This document shows, in pieces, positions 37,771 to 49,454 of a stretch of DNA of 64,000 nucleotides; the stretch's first letter is position 1, and every line of letters starts with the position of its first letter. Position numbers and translations under genes: made by a program. This DNA comes from JBBSAT01 sp046351235. Lineage in GTDB: Bacteria > Myxococcota_A > Polyangia > Polyangiales > Sandaracinaceae. The stretch is from assembly GCA_046351235.1 (NCBI GenBank), contig JAXLYV010000004.1, forward strand, positions 682,001 to 746,000, read 5' to 3'. The notes below the pieces were generated by a model. That model worked only from the letters and a program-made list of their open reading frames with translations, made no database searches and was not told the DNA's origin.

Positions 37771-38144
37771 TGCGCGCGACGAAGACGAGACGACTCCGGG
37801 TCGCGACGGTCCTGCTCGCGAGCGCCTCCGCGCTGGTCGCCGGCACCGCGCTGGGCCAGAGCATGCGCGCCGTCGGCGACCGCGAGGACTGCGTCGAGGC
37901 GCACGGCCAAGCGCGCTTCTCGGGCTACGGCTACGCGCACAGCGTCCACGTCTCGAACCACTGCGACCACGAGGTCGTCTGCCACGTGTCGACCGACGTG
38001 AGCCCGCAGATCCAGGACATCCGCCTCGCGCCGGGCGCCTCGACCGACGTGGCGACGTTTCTCGACTCGCCCGCGAGCACGTTCGTGCCGCGCGTCGACT
38101 GCCCGCACGCGCGCACGCCGGTGATCACCGATCGCGGGGAGTAG
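37770..38144 (+). CDS. Small secreted Cys-containing protein
   Basis: A 124-residue exported protein. The ATG overlaps the upstream stop (TGATG), with GAAGGAG at a good distance. A Sec signal (RLRVATVLLASASALVAGTALG, cleavage before QSM) leaves a mature domain of about 90 residues with four cysteines (EDCVEAHG, SNHCDHEVVCHVSTD, RVDCPHA). It has a beta-sandwich-like pattern: HSVHVSNHCDHEVVCHVSTD, then DIRLAPGASTDVATF. 'NHCDHEVVCHV..D..P' with 'L.PG....V' resembles short secreted domains often found as single copies in Deltaproteobacteria. Function unknown. It is co-transcribed with the Cys-rich lipoprotein. Confidence 0.78.
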   Translation: MRATKTRRLRVATVLLASASALVAGTALGQSMRAVGDREDCVEAHGQARFSGYGYAHSVHVSNHCDHEVVCHVSTDVSPQIQDIRLAPGASTDVATFLDSPASTFVPRVDCPHARTPVITDRGE

Positions 38145-38173
38145 CCTCCGGGGCGAGCACTCTCGGCTGGCGA

Positions 38174-39607
38174 TCAGGGCGCGACGAGCCGGCGCTTTCC
38201 GTCCTTGCTCCGCTGCGTCTCCGGCACGTGCGCGAGGTCCTCGCGATCCCAGCGCTGGCAGGTGACTTCCTTGTGCGCCTGGTCGAGCGCCTCGCAGTAG
38301 TTCGTGAACAAGCAGCGCCGGATCTCGGCGCCGCGGCCGCTGCGGATCTTCTCGAGCCAGTCGGGATCGGCGAGCGCCTGGCGCGCGGTGGCGACGACGT
38401 CGGCGTGGCCGGCCTCGAGGATCGCCTCCGCCTGATCGAAGGTCGCGATGCCGCCCGCGGTCACGATCGGCGTCTCGAAGCCCGCGCCACGCACGCGCGC
38501 ACGGATCGCGGCGGCGAGCGGCACGTTGCGGCTCCACGGGCCCGGCGCGTCGATGTGAACGGTGGGCATGCACTCGTGCCCGCTCTCGCCCGTGTAGGGA
38601 TACGCGGCCTCGCCGACCTTGGGCTGCTCGGCGTCCTCGAAGCGGCCGCCCTTGCTCACGGAGAGGAAGTCCATGCCCGCGCGCGCGAAGGCCTCGGCGA
38701 AGAAGCACGCGTCCTCGATGCGCGAGCCGCCCGCGACCACGTCGTCGCCGAGGAAGCGCGCGCCGACCGCGAAGCCCGCGCCGACGCGCGCGCGCACCGC
38801 CGCGAAGACCTCGAGCGGGAGGCGCACGCGGTCCTCGAGCGAGCCCCCGTAGCCGTCCTGCCGCGTGTTCAGGCGCGAGAGGAACGAGCTCATCGTGTAC
38901 GCGTGCGCGTAGTGGAGCTCGACGCCGTCGAAGCCCGCCTGCTGCACGCGCAGCGCGGCGTCGGCGAAGAGCGGCGGCAGCGTGCGCGGCAGATCCCGCA
39001 CGTGCGCCAGGTGCACGTCGGTCACGCGCTCGCGATGGCCGCGCGTCATCGACTCGAAGTCGCGCGGGGAGAGCAGGCGCGCGAGCGTCGCGTCGTCCTG
39101 CGCCACGAGATGCGCGCGCAGGGCCACCTCGTCGTCGATGCCGACCTTCTCCCGCAGCGCGTCGTCGATCACGAGGAAGCGCTCGAGGAACTTCTCGCGC
39201 GGCGGACGCCGCTTGATCGCGAGGAAGTCGATCAGCTGCACGAAGACCCTCGTCGCGCCCTCGCTCGCCTCGTGCACGGCGCGCGACAAGCGCGAGAGCC
39301 CCTCGACGTAGCGCTCGTGCCCCGCGCGCAGGAGCGGCCCGCTCGGCACGTCGCGGATGCCCGTCGCCTCGACGACGATCACGCCCGGCTTGCCGACGGC
39401 GAAGCGCCGGTACCAGTCGATCACGTGCTCGGTGACGAAGCCGTCGTCGGTGGCGCGCCAGGGCACCATCGCGGGGATCCACGTGCGGTCGCGCGCCTCG
39501 ATCGGGCCGAGGCGCACCGGCTGGAACCAGCGCGCGCGCGCGGCCTCCTCGCGCGTCGGCCAGCGCTCGACCCCGAGCAGCTTGAGGAGGCGCTTGTCCT
39601 CTCTCAC
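38174..39607 (-). CDS. Old Yellow Enzyme-family oxidoreductase (modified Cys cluster)
   Basis: A 477-residue FMN TIM-barrel oxidoreductase, GTG start. Family motifs: 'LGPIEARDRTWIPAMVPWRA', 'GVIVVEATG', substrate-site 'VELHYAHAYTMSSFLSRLNT', then 'DGYGGSLEDRVRLPLEV', and phosphate loop 'VTAGGIATFDQAE', then 'VVATARQALADPDW'. Near the C-terminus CLFTNYC plus a Cys 12 residues later follows the spacing of the window's other OYE (Cys-x2-X-x2-Cys-x11-Cys), but the second position is Thr, so one of four possible Fe-S ligands is missing. It is the last gene after tldD-tldD-tldE (13-bp gap), suggesting shared expression. Confidence 0.9.
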   Translation of the reverse strand: MREDKRLLKLLGVERWPTREEAARARWFQPVRLGPIEARDRTWIPAMVPWRATDDGFVTEHVIDWYRRFAVGKPGVIVVEATGIRDVPSGPLLRAGHERYVEGLSRLSRAVHEASEGATRVFVQLIDFLAIKRRPPREKFLERFLVIDDALREKVGIDDEVALRAHLVAQDDATLARLLSPRDFESMTRGHRERVTDVHLAHVRDLPRTLPPLFADAALRVQQAGFDGVELHYAHAYTMSSFLSRLNTRQDGYGGSLEDRVRLPLEVFAAVRARVGAGFAVGARFLGDDVVAGGSRIEDACFFAEAFARAGMDFLSVSKGGRFEDAEQPKVGEAAYPYTGESGHECMPTVHIDAPGPWSRNVPLAAAIRARVRGAGFETPIVTAGGIATFDQAEAILEAGHADVVATARQALADPDWLEKIRSGRGAEIRRCLFTNYCEALDQAHKEVTCQRWDREDLAHVPETQRSKDGKRRLVAP

Positions 39608-39620
39608 GTGCCGACGATGC

Positions 39621-40994
<1,374 letters not shown>

Positions 40995-41001
40995 CGTTCG
41001 T

Positions 41002-42446
41002 TCACCCGATCTTGGTTCCACCGACGGTCATGCCGGCGATCTTCATGGTCGGACACCCCACGCCCACGGGGACCGACTGTCCATCTTTTCCGCACGTGCC
41101 CGTGCCGTCCGTGAGCTCGAGGTCCGTGCCGAGCATGGTCACGCGCTCCATCACGTCGGGCCCGTTGCCCACGAGGTTCATCCCCGCGAGGGGCGCGCCC
41201 AGACGCCCGTCCACGATCTCGTAGCCCTCGGCCACGAAGAAGACGAAGTCGCCGCTCTCGATCGCGACCTCGCCGCCGCGGATCTTCTTCACGTACACGC
41301 CGCGGCGCACGCTCTTCCGGATCTCCTCCGGGTCGTGGGGCCCCGCGAGCAGCAGCGTGTTCGTCATGCGCGGCATCGGCGCGTGCCGGAACGACTCGCG
41401 CCGGCCGTGGCCGTTGCGCGCGTCGCCGAGGCGCGCGGCCGAGAAGCGATCGTTCATCGTCGCGCGCAGCACGCCGCCCTCGATCAGCGTGAGGGCCTCG
41501 GGCACGACGCCCTCGTCGTCCACCGCGATCGATCCGCGGGCGCCGAACGGACGCGCGTCGTCGACCACGGTGCAGAGCCCGCTCGCGACCTTCTGCCCGA
41601 CCCGGCCCGCGTAGCGCGAGGTGCCCTTGCGGTGGAAGTCGGCCTCGAGCCCGTGGCCGACCGCCTCGTGAAGGAGCACGCCGCCTTGGCCGGGCGCGAT
41701 CACCACGTCGAGCGTGCCGGCCGGGGCAGGGCGCGCCTCGAGCATCGCGAGCGCCTCGCGGGCCGCCTCGCGCGCGTGCCACTCGGGCGAGCGCTCGTCG
41801 AAGTAGGAGAGGTCCCTGCGGCCGCCGCCGCCGCTCTTGCCCTCGGCGCGCCGACCGCCGCGCTCGGCGATCACGCGCACGCCGAAGCGGAGCAAGGGCT
41901 GCCGATCGCGCACGAGCACACCCTCGTGCGTGGCGAGCGTGATCTCGCGCAGCATCTCGTCGAGCGTCACCTCCACGCGCGTGATCGCCGGATCGACGGT
42001 GCGCGCGGCGACATCGGCGCGGCGCAAGAGCTCGCGCTTGGCCTCGGCGCGCGCGTCGAGCGAGCTACCGGGATCGTAGCGGCGCGGAACGGAGCGCTCC
42101 TCGAGCCCGATCGGCGCGATCGCGCGCCCGCCCGCGGCGATGGTGCGGGCCGTGCGGGCCGCACCGAGGAGCGAGGGCCGCGCGAGGCTCTCCACGTGCG
42201 CGTAGCCGGCGCCCTCGCCCCGACGCACGCGCACGCCCGCGCCCTGCGAGAGGTCGCGCTCGGCCGTCCGCACGCGCCCGTCCTCGAGCACGGTGCTCGC
42301 CCGGACCACGCGCTCCACGAAGACGTCGGCCTCGTCGCCGCCGTGCGCGAGCGCCTCCGCGAGGACCTTCGACGCGAGCGCCGCGTCGATCCCCTCGAAG
42401 GCCGCGAGCGCCCGCGGGCGCTCTTCGCTCGCGCGCGCGAGCTGCA

Positions 42447-42447
<1 letters not shown>
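41002..42447 (-). CDS. tldD: TldD-type zinc metalloprotease (second copy)
   Basis: A 481-residue TldD family protease with an intact zinc motif in LLHEAVGHGLEADF (HExxxH) and the C-terminal signature 'GNGPDVMERVTMLGTDLELTDGTGTCGKDGQSVPVGVG'. The ATG shares one base with the stop of the upstream tldD (TGATG). The N-terminal leader (QLARASEERPRALAAFEGI) differs from its neighbour, but the catalytic halves are very similar. TldD supplies the active site in TldD/TldE complexes that digest unstructured peptides. Having a second complete copy beside the first and upstream of a single tldE suggests either two alternative heterodimers or a specialised paralogue. Confidence 0.93.
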
Positions 42448-43886
<1,439 letters not shown>

Positions 43887-43993
43887 GGCCCGCACTGTAG
43901 GCGTCCTTGGCGATCGCGGGAAGCGAGCCGTGTGGGGAGTCTCGTCTCGGCCGGTCTGGTGACAGAAGCGGCGGCTCGTGACAGGTTGCCCGC

Positions 43994-44752
43994 ATGCAAC
44001 GAGCCTTTCTTGCTTGGGCGCCGCTGCTCGCGGCGCTGGTGATGCTCGCGCTGCCGGCCCTCGCGCGCGCGCAGTCTCCCGACGACGAGGCCGCCCACAC
44101 GCACTTCGAGTCCGGTCGCCTGCACTTCGACGAGGGCGACTACGACGCGGCGCTGCACGAGTTCCAGGTCGCCTACGAGCTCTCGCACCGCGAGGGGCTG
44201 CGCTTCAACCTCTACCTCGTCGAGGAGCGGCTCAATCATCTCGAGGAGGCCGCGACTCATCTCGAGGCGTACCTCGCGACCGACCTCGTCTCGGCCGAGG
44301 ACCGGCCCACGCTCGAGCGGCGGCTCGTGAACCTGCGCGAGCGCATCGCCGCGGCCGAAGCGAGCCAGGCGAGCACGTCCAGCGCGCCCGCGACCTCGAC
44401 CGCGCCGGCCGAGCACCCGCTCTTCGTTCCCGGGATCGTCACGCTGGCGGCGGGCGGCGCCGGCCTGATCGTGTTCGCGATCCTCGGCGGCCTCGCCCTC
44501 TCCGAGGACTCGCGCCTCGCGAGCACGTGCAGCCCGAACTGCGCGCGCTCCGACGTCGATGGGCTGCGCACGCTCTCGATCGGCGCGGACGTGGCGCTCT
44601 CGATCGGGCTCGTCGCGGCCGCTGCGGGCGCGGCGCTGCTCCTCGTCGATGCGATGACGGGAACGAGCAGCACGAGCGGCTCGGCCGCGCTGCGGATCAC
44701 GCCGTTCGCGTCCGCCGATGCGGGCGGTCTCTTCGTCGGAGGTGCGCTGTGA
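43994..44752 (+). CDS. TPR-containing membrane protein
   Basis: A 252-residue envelope protein. The signal peptide is MQRAFLAWAPLLAALVMLALPALARAQ (cleavage about 26/27). A TPR-like unit follows (HTHFESGRLHFDEGDYDAALHEFQVAYELS, then LRFNLYLVEERLNHLEEAATHLEAYLAT), then a Ser/Thr/Ala/Pro linker, and two transmembrane helices (about 148-170, VTLAAGGAGLIVFAILGGLAL, and about 196-220, ALSIGLVAAAAGAALLLVDA). This layout (signal, TPR, linker, two TM) is very common in myxobacterial genomes with unknown role. Its stop overlaps the next gene's GTG (GTGA), linking it to a lipoprotein. Confidence 0.82.
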   Translation: MQRAFLAWAPLLAALVMLALPALARAQSPDDEAAHTHFESGRLHFDEGDYDAALHEFQVAYELSHREGLRFNLYLVEERLNHLEEAATHLEAYLATDLVSAEDRPTLERRLVNLRERIAAAEASQASTSSAPATSTAPAEHPLFVPGIVTLAAGGAGLIVFAILGGLALSEDSRLASTCSPNCARSDVDGLRTLSIGADVALSIGLVAAAAGAALLLVDAMTGTSSTSGSAALRITPFASADAGGLFVGGAL

Positions 44753-46161
44753 GCCGCGCGACGTATCTCTCCCTGGTCCTCGCGCTCGCGGCCTCTCATG
44801 CCGGCTGCACGGCGCTCATCGACGCCGAGCGCCACGCGCGCGGAAGCGACACCGGCGCGCGCGACGGCGGCACCGACGGCGGCCCGATCGACGGCGGTCG
44901 CGACGCCGGCCCCGTCGACGCGAACATCCCCGACGTGGGCCTCGACGCCGGCCCCACGGACTGCACCACCGACATCGACTGCCCTGCGAGCGTGTCGACC
45001 TGCGTGAGCGGGCACTGCACGGTCTGCGCGCCGAGCTCCCCGACGAGCGTCTTGCTGCAGTCGGATCCGGGCCTCGGCGGCGACGTCGACCTCACGGTCG
45101 GGGTGGGCGCGACGGCGCGCGAGATCCTCGTGGCGTGGCGCGGGGCGGGCACGCGCGTGTACCTGCACCGCACGCCGCTCGGCGCGATCGCGGCGCCCAC
45201 GAGCGCGACGAGCGTCACGGACGCGATCGCCTCGCTCGGCGGGATCACGGCCGTCAGCGAGGTGCTCGACGTGGACCTCGGCAGCGCCGCCTTCAACGAC
45301 ACCTCGCGTCTGTTCGACGTGGTGCTCGTGGGGCGCAGCGCGGGAGGCGTCACGTTCCTGAGCGCGTCGCAGTCGTCGGACAGCGTCACGCAGCCCATCA
45401 CCAGCAGCACCTATCCCGACCCCGAGCGCCGGACGGCGCCGGACGAGATCTTCGGCGCGGTCGCCATCGACGGCGCGAGCGTGGTGGTGCGGCAGCAGGT
45501 GGCGGGCACGACCCAGGCCTCCGTGTACGACCTCGCCTACCTGAACTCGCTCCTCCCCTCGTCGAGCGGTATCCCGAGCGGCCAAGGGGTCGGCATGCAG
45601 AGCGCGGAGGGCTGGATCGTTCTGAACGACCCCGCCGATCTCACGCAGTCCCTGCTCTGGCACTACGGCGACTTCCAGCCGGGGACGGTCGGCACCCCCG
45701 ATCGTACCGGCGAGGTCAGCGTGGCGATCGGCGGCGCGAGCAGCTTCCTCGCGGTCTATCCGGCGGGCAACGAGATCCACGTGCGCCAGTTCGACTGCCC
45801 CGGATCGTGCTTCCCGGCAGCGACGCCGCGCATCGACCTGCGGACCGACGCGACCTCGGTCGCCTGGGCGCGCGTCACGCAGGTGGGGGGCACCCCGCTG
45901 GTGCTCTCGGGCGAGACCGTCGGCGGGACCACCCGCGTCGTCGCGCGCGTGCTCGGCACCGACCTGCATCCGCTGGTGTGGCCGAGCGGCGGTTCCGCCC
46001 TGGTGCTCGACTCGTTCGAGGGCGGCGCGACGGCATCGGGGCGGGCGACGAGGGCCAATGACGGGGCCGGCTCGCCGCACGCGGTCCTGGCGTGGACGAC
46101 CCAGCCCGCGGCCGGCGACCACACCGCGCGCCTGGCGGACCTGCGGATCGCCTGTCCCTGA
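44749..46161 (+). CDS. DAG-linker lipoprotein, function unknown
   Basis: A 470-residue predicted lipoprotein. The GTG start is coupled to the TPR gene (GTGA), with GGAGG upstream. The signal MSRATYLSLVLALAASHAGC has lipobox HAGC. An Asp/Gly-rich linker (RDGGTDGGPIDGGRDAGPVD) is followed by a small Cys module (CTTDIDCPASVSTCVSGHCTVC), then a beta-rich domain of about 350 residues. This domain has recurring strands such as 'VDLTVGVGATAREILVAWRGAG', 'FDVVLVGRSAGGVTFLS', 'SVAIGGASSFLAVYPAGNEIHVRQF' and 'HAVLAWTTQPAAGD', probably a propeller. Surface location is likely; ligand unknown. Confidence 0.8.
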   Translation: MSRATYLSLVLALAASHAGCTALIDAERHARGSDTGARDGGTDGGPIDGGRDAGPVDANIPDVGLDAGPTDCTTDIDCPASVSTCVSGHCTVCAPSSPTSVLLQSDPGLGGDVDLTVGVGATAREILVAWRGAGTRVYLHRTPLGAIAAPTSATSVTDAIASLGGITAVSEVLDVDLGSAAFNDTSRLFDVVLVGRSAGGVTFLSASQSSDSVTQPITSSTYPDPERRTAPDEIFGAVAIDGASVVVRQQVAGTTQASVYDLAYLNSLLPSSSGIPSGQGVGMQSAEGWIVLNDPADLTQSLLWHYGDFQPGTVGTPDRTGEVSVAIGGASSFLAVYPAGNEIHVRQFDCPGSCFPAATPRIDLRTDATSVAWARVTQVGGTPLVLSGETVGGTTRVVARVLGTDLHPLVWPSGGSALVLDSFEGGATASGRATRANDGAGSPHAVLAWTTQPAAGDHTARLADLRIACP

Positions 46162-46260
46162 AGACTTCCAGCCGGGAGGGGTCGACTTGCGCGACCGCGC
46201 TCCGGGCCCGAATATCTGGGCCAGGGAGTACGTCGGAAGTCGTCCCCCTCGGAGGGCTCC

Positions 46261-46686
46261 ATGTCCCACGCGTTCGCTCGTGCGCTGCTCGGCCTGGCTC
46301 TCGGTGGGGCGCTCCTCGCGGCGCCCGGCTCCGCGAGCGCGCTCTCGTGCGACGGGCGTCTCGTCGAGGCGGGCGATCACGAGGCCTACGTGCGCTCGGT
46401 CTGTGGCGAGCCGACGTACTTCACCACGCGCACCGAGACGCGCACGGTCTTCGTCGGGCCCTACGGCGACACGCGCACCGGCTACGGCTACGGCGTCGGC
46501 TACGCGCAGACCGTCACGGTCGTGATCGACGTGCTGGTCTACGACTTCGGGCCGACGCGCTTCATCGACGAGCTCACGTTCGAGAACGGCGTGCTGCGCA
46601 CCGATCGGATCGCCGGCTACGGAACGCCCGCCGGAGCGCGCGCGCGGCGCGAGGCACGGGCGGCGCGGCACCGCGACGACGAATAG
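46261..46686 (+). CDS. Secreted DUF2845 family protein
   Basis: A 141-residue exported protein. ATG after GGAGGG. A signal peptide (FARALLGLALGGALLAAPGSASA) is followed by a DUF2845-type domain: 'LSCDGRLVEAGDHEAYVRSVCGEPTYF' with its conserved Cys pair, 'TVVIDVLVYDFGPTRFIDELTFENGVLRTDRIAGYG', and a basic disordered tail. A Gly/Tyr-rich insert (TRTGYGYGVGYAQ) is unusual for the family. Proteins of this type occur in the periplasm of many Proteobacteria and myxobacteria without known function. No operon partner is apparent. Confidence 0.85.
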   Translation: MSHAFARALLGLALGGALLAAPGSASALSCDGRLVEAGDHEAYVRSVCGEPTYFTTRTETRTVFVGPYGDTRTGYGYGVGYAQTVTVVIDVLVYDFGPTRFIDELTFENGVLRTDRIAGYGTPAGARARREARAARHRDDE

Positions 46687-46753
46687 CGCTGGCACCTCCG
46701 GTGGCGCCGGCTTGGCCCATCGTGGGGCGGCGCGGCGCGCTCATGCTCGAAGC

Positions 46754-47227
46754 ATGAGCAGCCCCTACGTCGTGACGCCGATCGGGACCGTCGTCAGCAC
46801 GCGGAGCGCCGCGACCGACGACGACTGGGACCGCGAGGCGGTGCGCATCGAGCTCGACCCCGCGCGCTTCGGCGCCGACGCCCTCGCGGGCCTCGACGCG
46901 TTCTCGCACGTCGAGGTGATCTTCCGGATGCACGGGGTCGACCCGGCGAAGATCGAGACCGGCGCGCGGCATCCGCGGCACCGCGAGGACTGGCCGAAGG
47001 TGGGCATCTTCGCGCAGCGCGGAAAGAACCGGCCGAACACGATCGGGACGACCGTGTGCCGGGTGCTCGGCGTCGAGGGCACGACGCTGCGCGTGCAGGG
47101 GCTCGACGCGATCGACGGCACGCCCGTGCTCGATCTCAAGCCCTGGGTCGTGGAGCTCGGGCCGCGGGGCGAGGTGCACCAGCCGGCGTGGATGAGCGAG
47201 CTGATGCGCGAGTACTGGACGAGATAG
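46754..47227 (+). CDS. trmO: TsaA-like / TrmO-family tRNA methyltransferase
   Basis: A 157-residue protein of the TsaA/YaeB (TrmO) family, which uses S-adenosylmethionine to methylate t6A37 of some tRNAs. Visible features: N-terminal 'VTPIGTVVSTRSAATDDDWDREAVRIELDP', 'GLDAFSHVEVIFRMHGVDPAKI', the SAM-loop region 'GIFAQRGKNRPNTIGTTVCRVLGVEG' and 'LRVQGLDAIDGTPVLDLKPWV'. It is a single-domain version, shorter than the E. coli protein, which has a C-terminal extension. The start ATG overlaps a short upstream MLEA frame; the ribosome site is weak. It precedes the T6SS locus but is not obviously part of it. Confidence 0.85.
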   Translation: MSSPYVVTPIGTVVSTRSAATDDDWDREAVRIELDPARFGADALAGLDAFSHVEVIFRMHGVDPAKIETGARHPRHREDWPKVGIFAQRGKNRPNTIGTTVCRVLGVEGTTLRVQGLDAIDGTPVLDLKPWVVELGPRGEVHQPAWMSELMREYWTR

Positions 47228-47273
47228 TCAACGCGAGCGCGGCTCGCCCGATACGGGGCTCACGAGGTGAGCC

Positions 47274-48872
47274 ATGGGCGAGCGATTCGGCGAGTACGAG
47301 ATCGAAGGGCGCCTCGGCGTCGGCGGGATGGCCGAGGTCTACGCGGCGCGACGCAGCGGGCCCGAGGGCTTCGTACGGCGCGTCTGCCTCAAGCGCGTGC
47401 TCGAGGGGAACGAGAGCGACCGCGACGCGGTGACGCAGCTCCAGGACGAGGCGCGGCTCTGTGCGCACCTCTCTCATCCTTCGATCGCGACCGTGCACGA
47501 GCTGGGGCGCGTCGACGGCAAGTGGTTCCTCGTGATGGAGCTCGTCGACGGGATGGACCTGCGCTCGCTCGTGGCGGGCCTGCGGCAGCGCGGGATCGCG
47601 CTCCCGACGGACGTGGCGCTCCACGTGGTGCGCTCGATCGCCGAGGGCCTGGCGCACGCGCACGCGCTCACGATCGACGGAAAGCCCGCCGAGCTCGTGC
47701 ATCGCGACGTGACCCCCTCGAACGTGCTGCTCTCGATCCACGGCGAGGTGAAGCTCGCCGACTTCGGCATCGCGCGATCGACCCTGCGCACGCATCGCAC
47801 GCGGAGCGGTGTGGTGAAGGGGAAGATCCCGTACATGGCGCCCGAGCAGGCGCTCGGGGACGCGCTCGATCGACGCACCGACGTCTTCGCGCTCGGCGTG
47901 ATGCTCTTCGAGCTGCTCGCCGGGCGCAGGCCGCACGACGGGCAGACCGATCTCGAGACGCTCACGAACGCGCAGCGCGGGCGGCGCCCCTCGCTCCGCG
48001 ACCTCGCGCCCACGACGCCCGAGCCGGTGATCGCGCTCGTGAACGGCATGCTCGCGGCGCGCGCGGCGGATCGGACGGCGTCGGCGGACGAGGTCGTGCG
48101 CGTGCTCGCCGCGGTCCCGGCGCCGCGCGATGCGCGACGGGCCCTCGCTGCGCTGGTCGACGAGGTGCGGCGCGGGCGCGCGGGGGGAGCCCCGCCCACG
48201 CGCGTCCGTGGGCCGCGCGTGCGCGCCACCGTCGATGCCGGTGCGACGCCGGCGATCGAAGAGGGGCCGACCGTGATCGAGCGCGATCTGGCGACCTCGA
48301 CCGGTGAAGGCACGGCGGCGCTCCAGCGCTCGGTGCGCGGGCCCTCCACGCGCCTCTGGCTGATCGGCGCGTTCGCCGGGGCGGCCGTGCTCTCCACGAC
48401 GCTCGTCGTCGGCCTCGCCGCGCTCGCGCTCGGGAGCGGCTCGATCGCGCGCGCGCTCGGAGGGCCCCCGCACGGAGCCGCGAGCGCGCCGAAGATCGCG
48501 ACGCCGCCGAGCGCGCCCGTGATCGCGGCGGCCGAGACGCACGAGCCGACGCTGCCGCCCGCGCCGCCGCCGGCCGAGCAGCCCGCGCCGTCGCCCGCGC
48601 CCGTCGTCGAGATCCCGGCGCCCGTTCGCGGCCATCGAACGCACGTCGTCCATGCGCACGACGCGGCGCGCGCGCACCTGCAGGTCGTGGCGATCCCCTA
48701 CGGCGAGGTGACGATCGACGGCCACTCCGTCGGCCGAACGCCCGTGAGCGTCGCGCTCGCCCCGGGCGCGCACACGGTCGTCGTGTCCAACGGCGAGACG
48801 CGCGGCGAGCGACACGTCTCGCTCGACCCCGGCGCGACGCAGCGCGTGCTCGTCGACCTGCTCGGCGATTGA
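47274..48872 (+). CDS. PknB-type Ser/Thr protein kinase with C-terminal PEGA domain (T6SS-linked)
   Basis: A 532-residue eukaryotic-like kinase. Kinase motifs: glycine loop RLGVGGMAEVY (13-23), Lys40 in VCLKRV, catalytic loop HRDVTPSN with Asp145, DFG Asp163, and activation segment ending MAPEQA. A linker leads to one transmembrane helix (about 362-386, LWLIGAFAGAAVLSTTLVVG), a Pro/Ala-rich stalk, and a PEGA domain (about 460-530, LQVVAIPYGEVTIDGHSVGRTPV). The kinase is therefore cytoplasmic and the PEGA domain periplasmic. Such kinases (PpkA-like) control T6SS firing in other bacteria, often through an FHA protein. It precedes hcp by 82 bp, separated by a perfect hairpin. Regulatory role inferred from position. 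Confidence 0.9.
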   Translation: MGERFGEYEIEGRLGVGGMAEVYAARRSGPEGFVRRVCLKRVLEGNESDRDAVTQLQDEARLCAHLSHPSIATVHELGRVDGKWFLVMELVDGMDLRSLVAGLRQRGIALPTDVALHVVRSIAEGLAHAHALTIDGKPAELVHRDVTPSNVLLSIHGEVKLADFGIARSTLRTHRTRSGVVKGKIPYMAPEQALGDALDRRTDVFALGVMLFELLAGRRPHDGQTDLETLTNAQRGRRPSLRDLAPTTPEPVIALVNGMLAARAADRTASADEVVRVLAAVPAPRDARRALAALVDEVRRGRAGGAPPTRVRGPRVRATVDAGATPAIEEGPTVIERDLATSTGEGTAALQRSVRGPSTRLWLIGAFAGAAVLSTTLVVGLAALALGSGSIARALGGPPHGAASAPKIATPPSAPVIAAAETHEPTLPPAPPPAEQPAPSPAPVVEIPAPVRGHRTHVVHAHDAARAHLQVVAIPYGEVTIDGHSVGRTPVSVALAPGAHTVVVSNGETRGERHVSLDPGATQRVLVDLLGD

Positions 48873-48915
48873 AGCGCGCAACGCACGCCGCGCCTCGCCG
48901 ACAACGAATGCGTCC

Positions 48916-48936
48916 GGCCGGAGAGGGTCTCCGGCC
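48916..48936 (+). terminator. Perfect 9-bp hairpin between kinase and hcp
   Basis: GGCCGGAGA / TCTCCGGCC with loop GGG, 18 bp upstream of the hcp start codon. No T run follows. It could attenuate read-through from the kinase gene, stabilise the 5' end of the strongly expressed hcp message, or mask its ribosome site. Confidence 0.5.
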
Positions 48937-48954
48937 CAACGAGGAGCTCCCGTC

Positions 48955-49449
48955 ATGTCCCAGATCCCCGTGTTCCTGTTCCTCAAGGCCGACGGCAACG
49001 ACGTCGAGGCCGAGTCGTCGATCCAGAACATGGCCGACGTCGACGTCAGCAAGGCCATCGAGTGCCACTCGTACGAAGAGGGCGTCTCGGTCGGCTTCGA
49101 TCGCCGGTCCTCGTGGGCGCAGTCCGACCGCACCTACGAGCCGATCTCGATCACGAAGTGGGTCGACAAGAGCTCGCCGGTGCTCGCGCAGGCGCTCACG
49201 CGCTCGCAGCAGTGCTCGGGCGAGTTCAAGTTCTTCCGCCCGATCGCCGACGGCGGCGGCTGGGAGCACTGGTTCACCGTGAAGATCGAGGACGCCCGCG
49301 TGTGCCGCATCAAGCGCCGCGTCAGCGAGGGCACCGAGGACGCGCCGGTGAAGGAGGACGTGAGCTTCGTCTTCTCGCGCATCACGTGGACGCACGTGCC
49401 CGGCAGCAAGGAGTTCGCCGACAGCTGGCGCGAGCGCACCGGGAGCTGA
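48955..49449 (+). CDS. hcp: T6SS tube protein Hcp (TssD)
   Basis: A 164-residue Hcp family protein, the hexameric ring subunit that stacks into the T6SS inner tube and is secreted. The beta-barrel pattern and key segments are clear: 'IPVFLFLKADGNDVEAESSI', 'IECHSYEEGVSVGFD', 'YEPISITKWVDKSSPVLAQALTRSQQ', 'EFKFFRP', 'WFTVKIEDARVCRIKRRVSEG', 'EDVSFVFSRITWTHV'. GAGGAG lies well placed before the ATG. Length is normal for the family, with no C-terminal effector extension. It is the first T6SS structural gene in the run; tssE starts 5 bp after its stop. Confidence 0.96.
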   Translation: MSQIPVFLFLKADGNDVEAESSIQNMADVDVSKAIECHSYEEGVSVGFDRRSSWAQSDRTYEPISITKWVDKSSPVLAQALTRSQQCSGEFKFFRPIADGGGWEHWFTVKIEDARVCRIKRRVSEGTEDAPVKEDVSFVFSRITWTHVPGSKEFADSWRERTGS

Positions 49450-49454
49450 TCGCC

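Noticed and set aside
46187..46215. Sigma-70-like promoter TTGCGC-17-GAATAT upstream of the DUF2845 gene
   Set aside because: Only 3 of 6 bases match in each box, which is near chance even with correct spacing; not strong enough to list.
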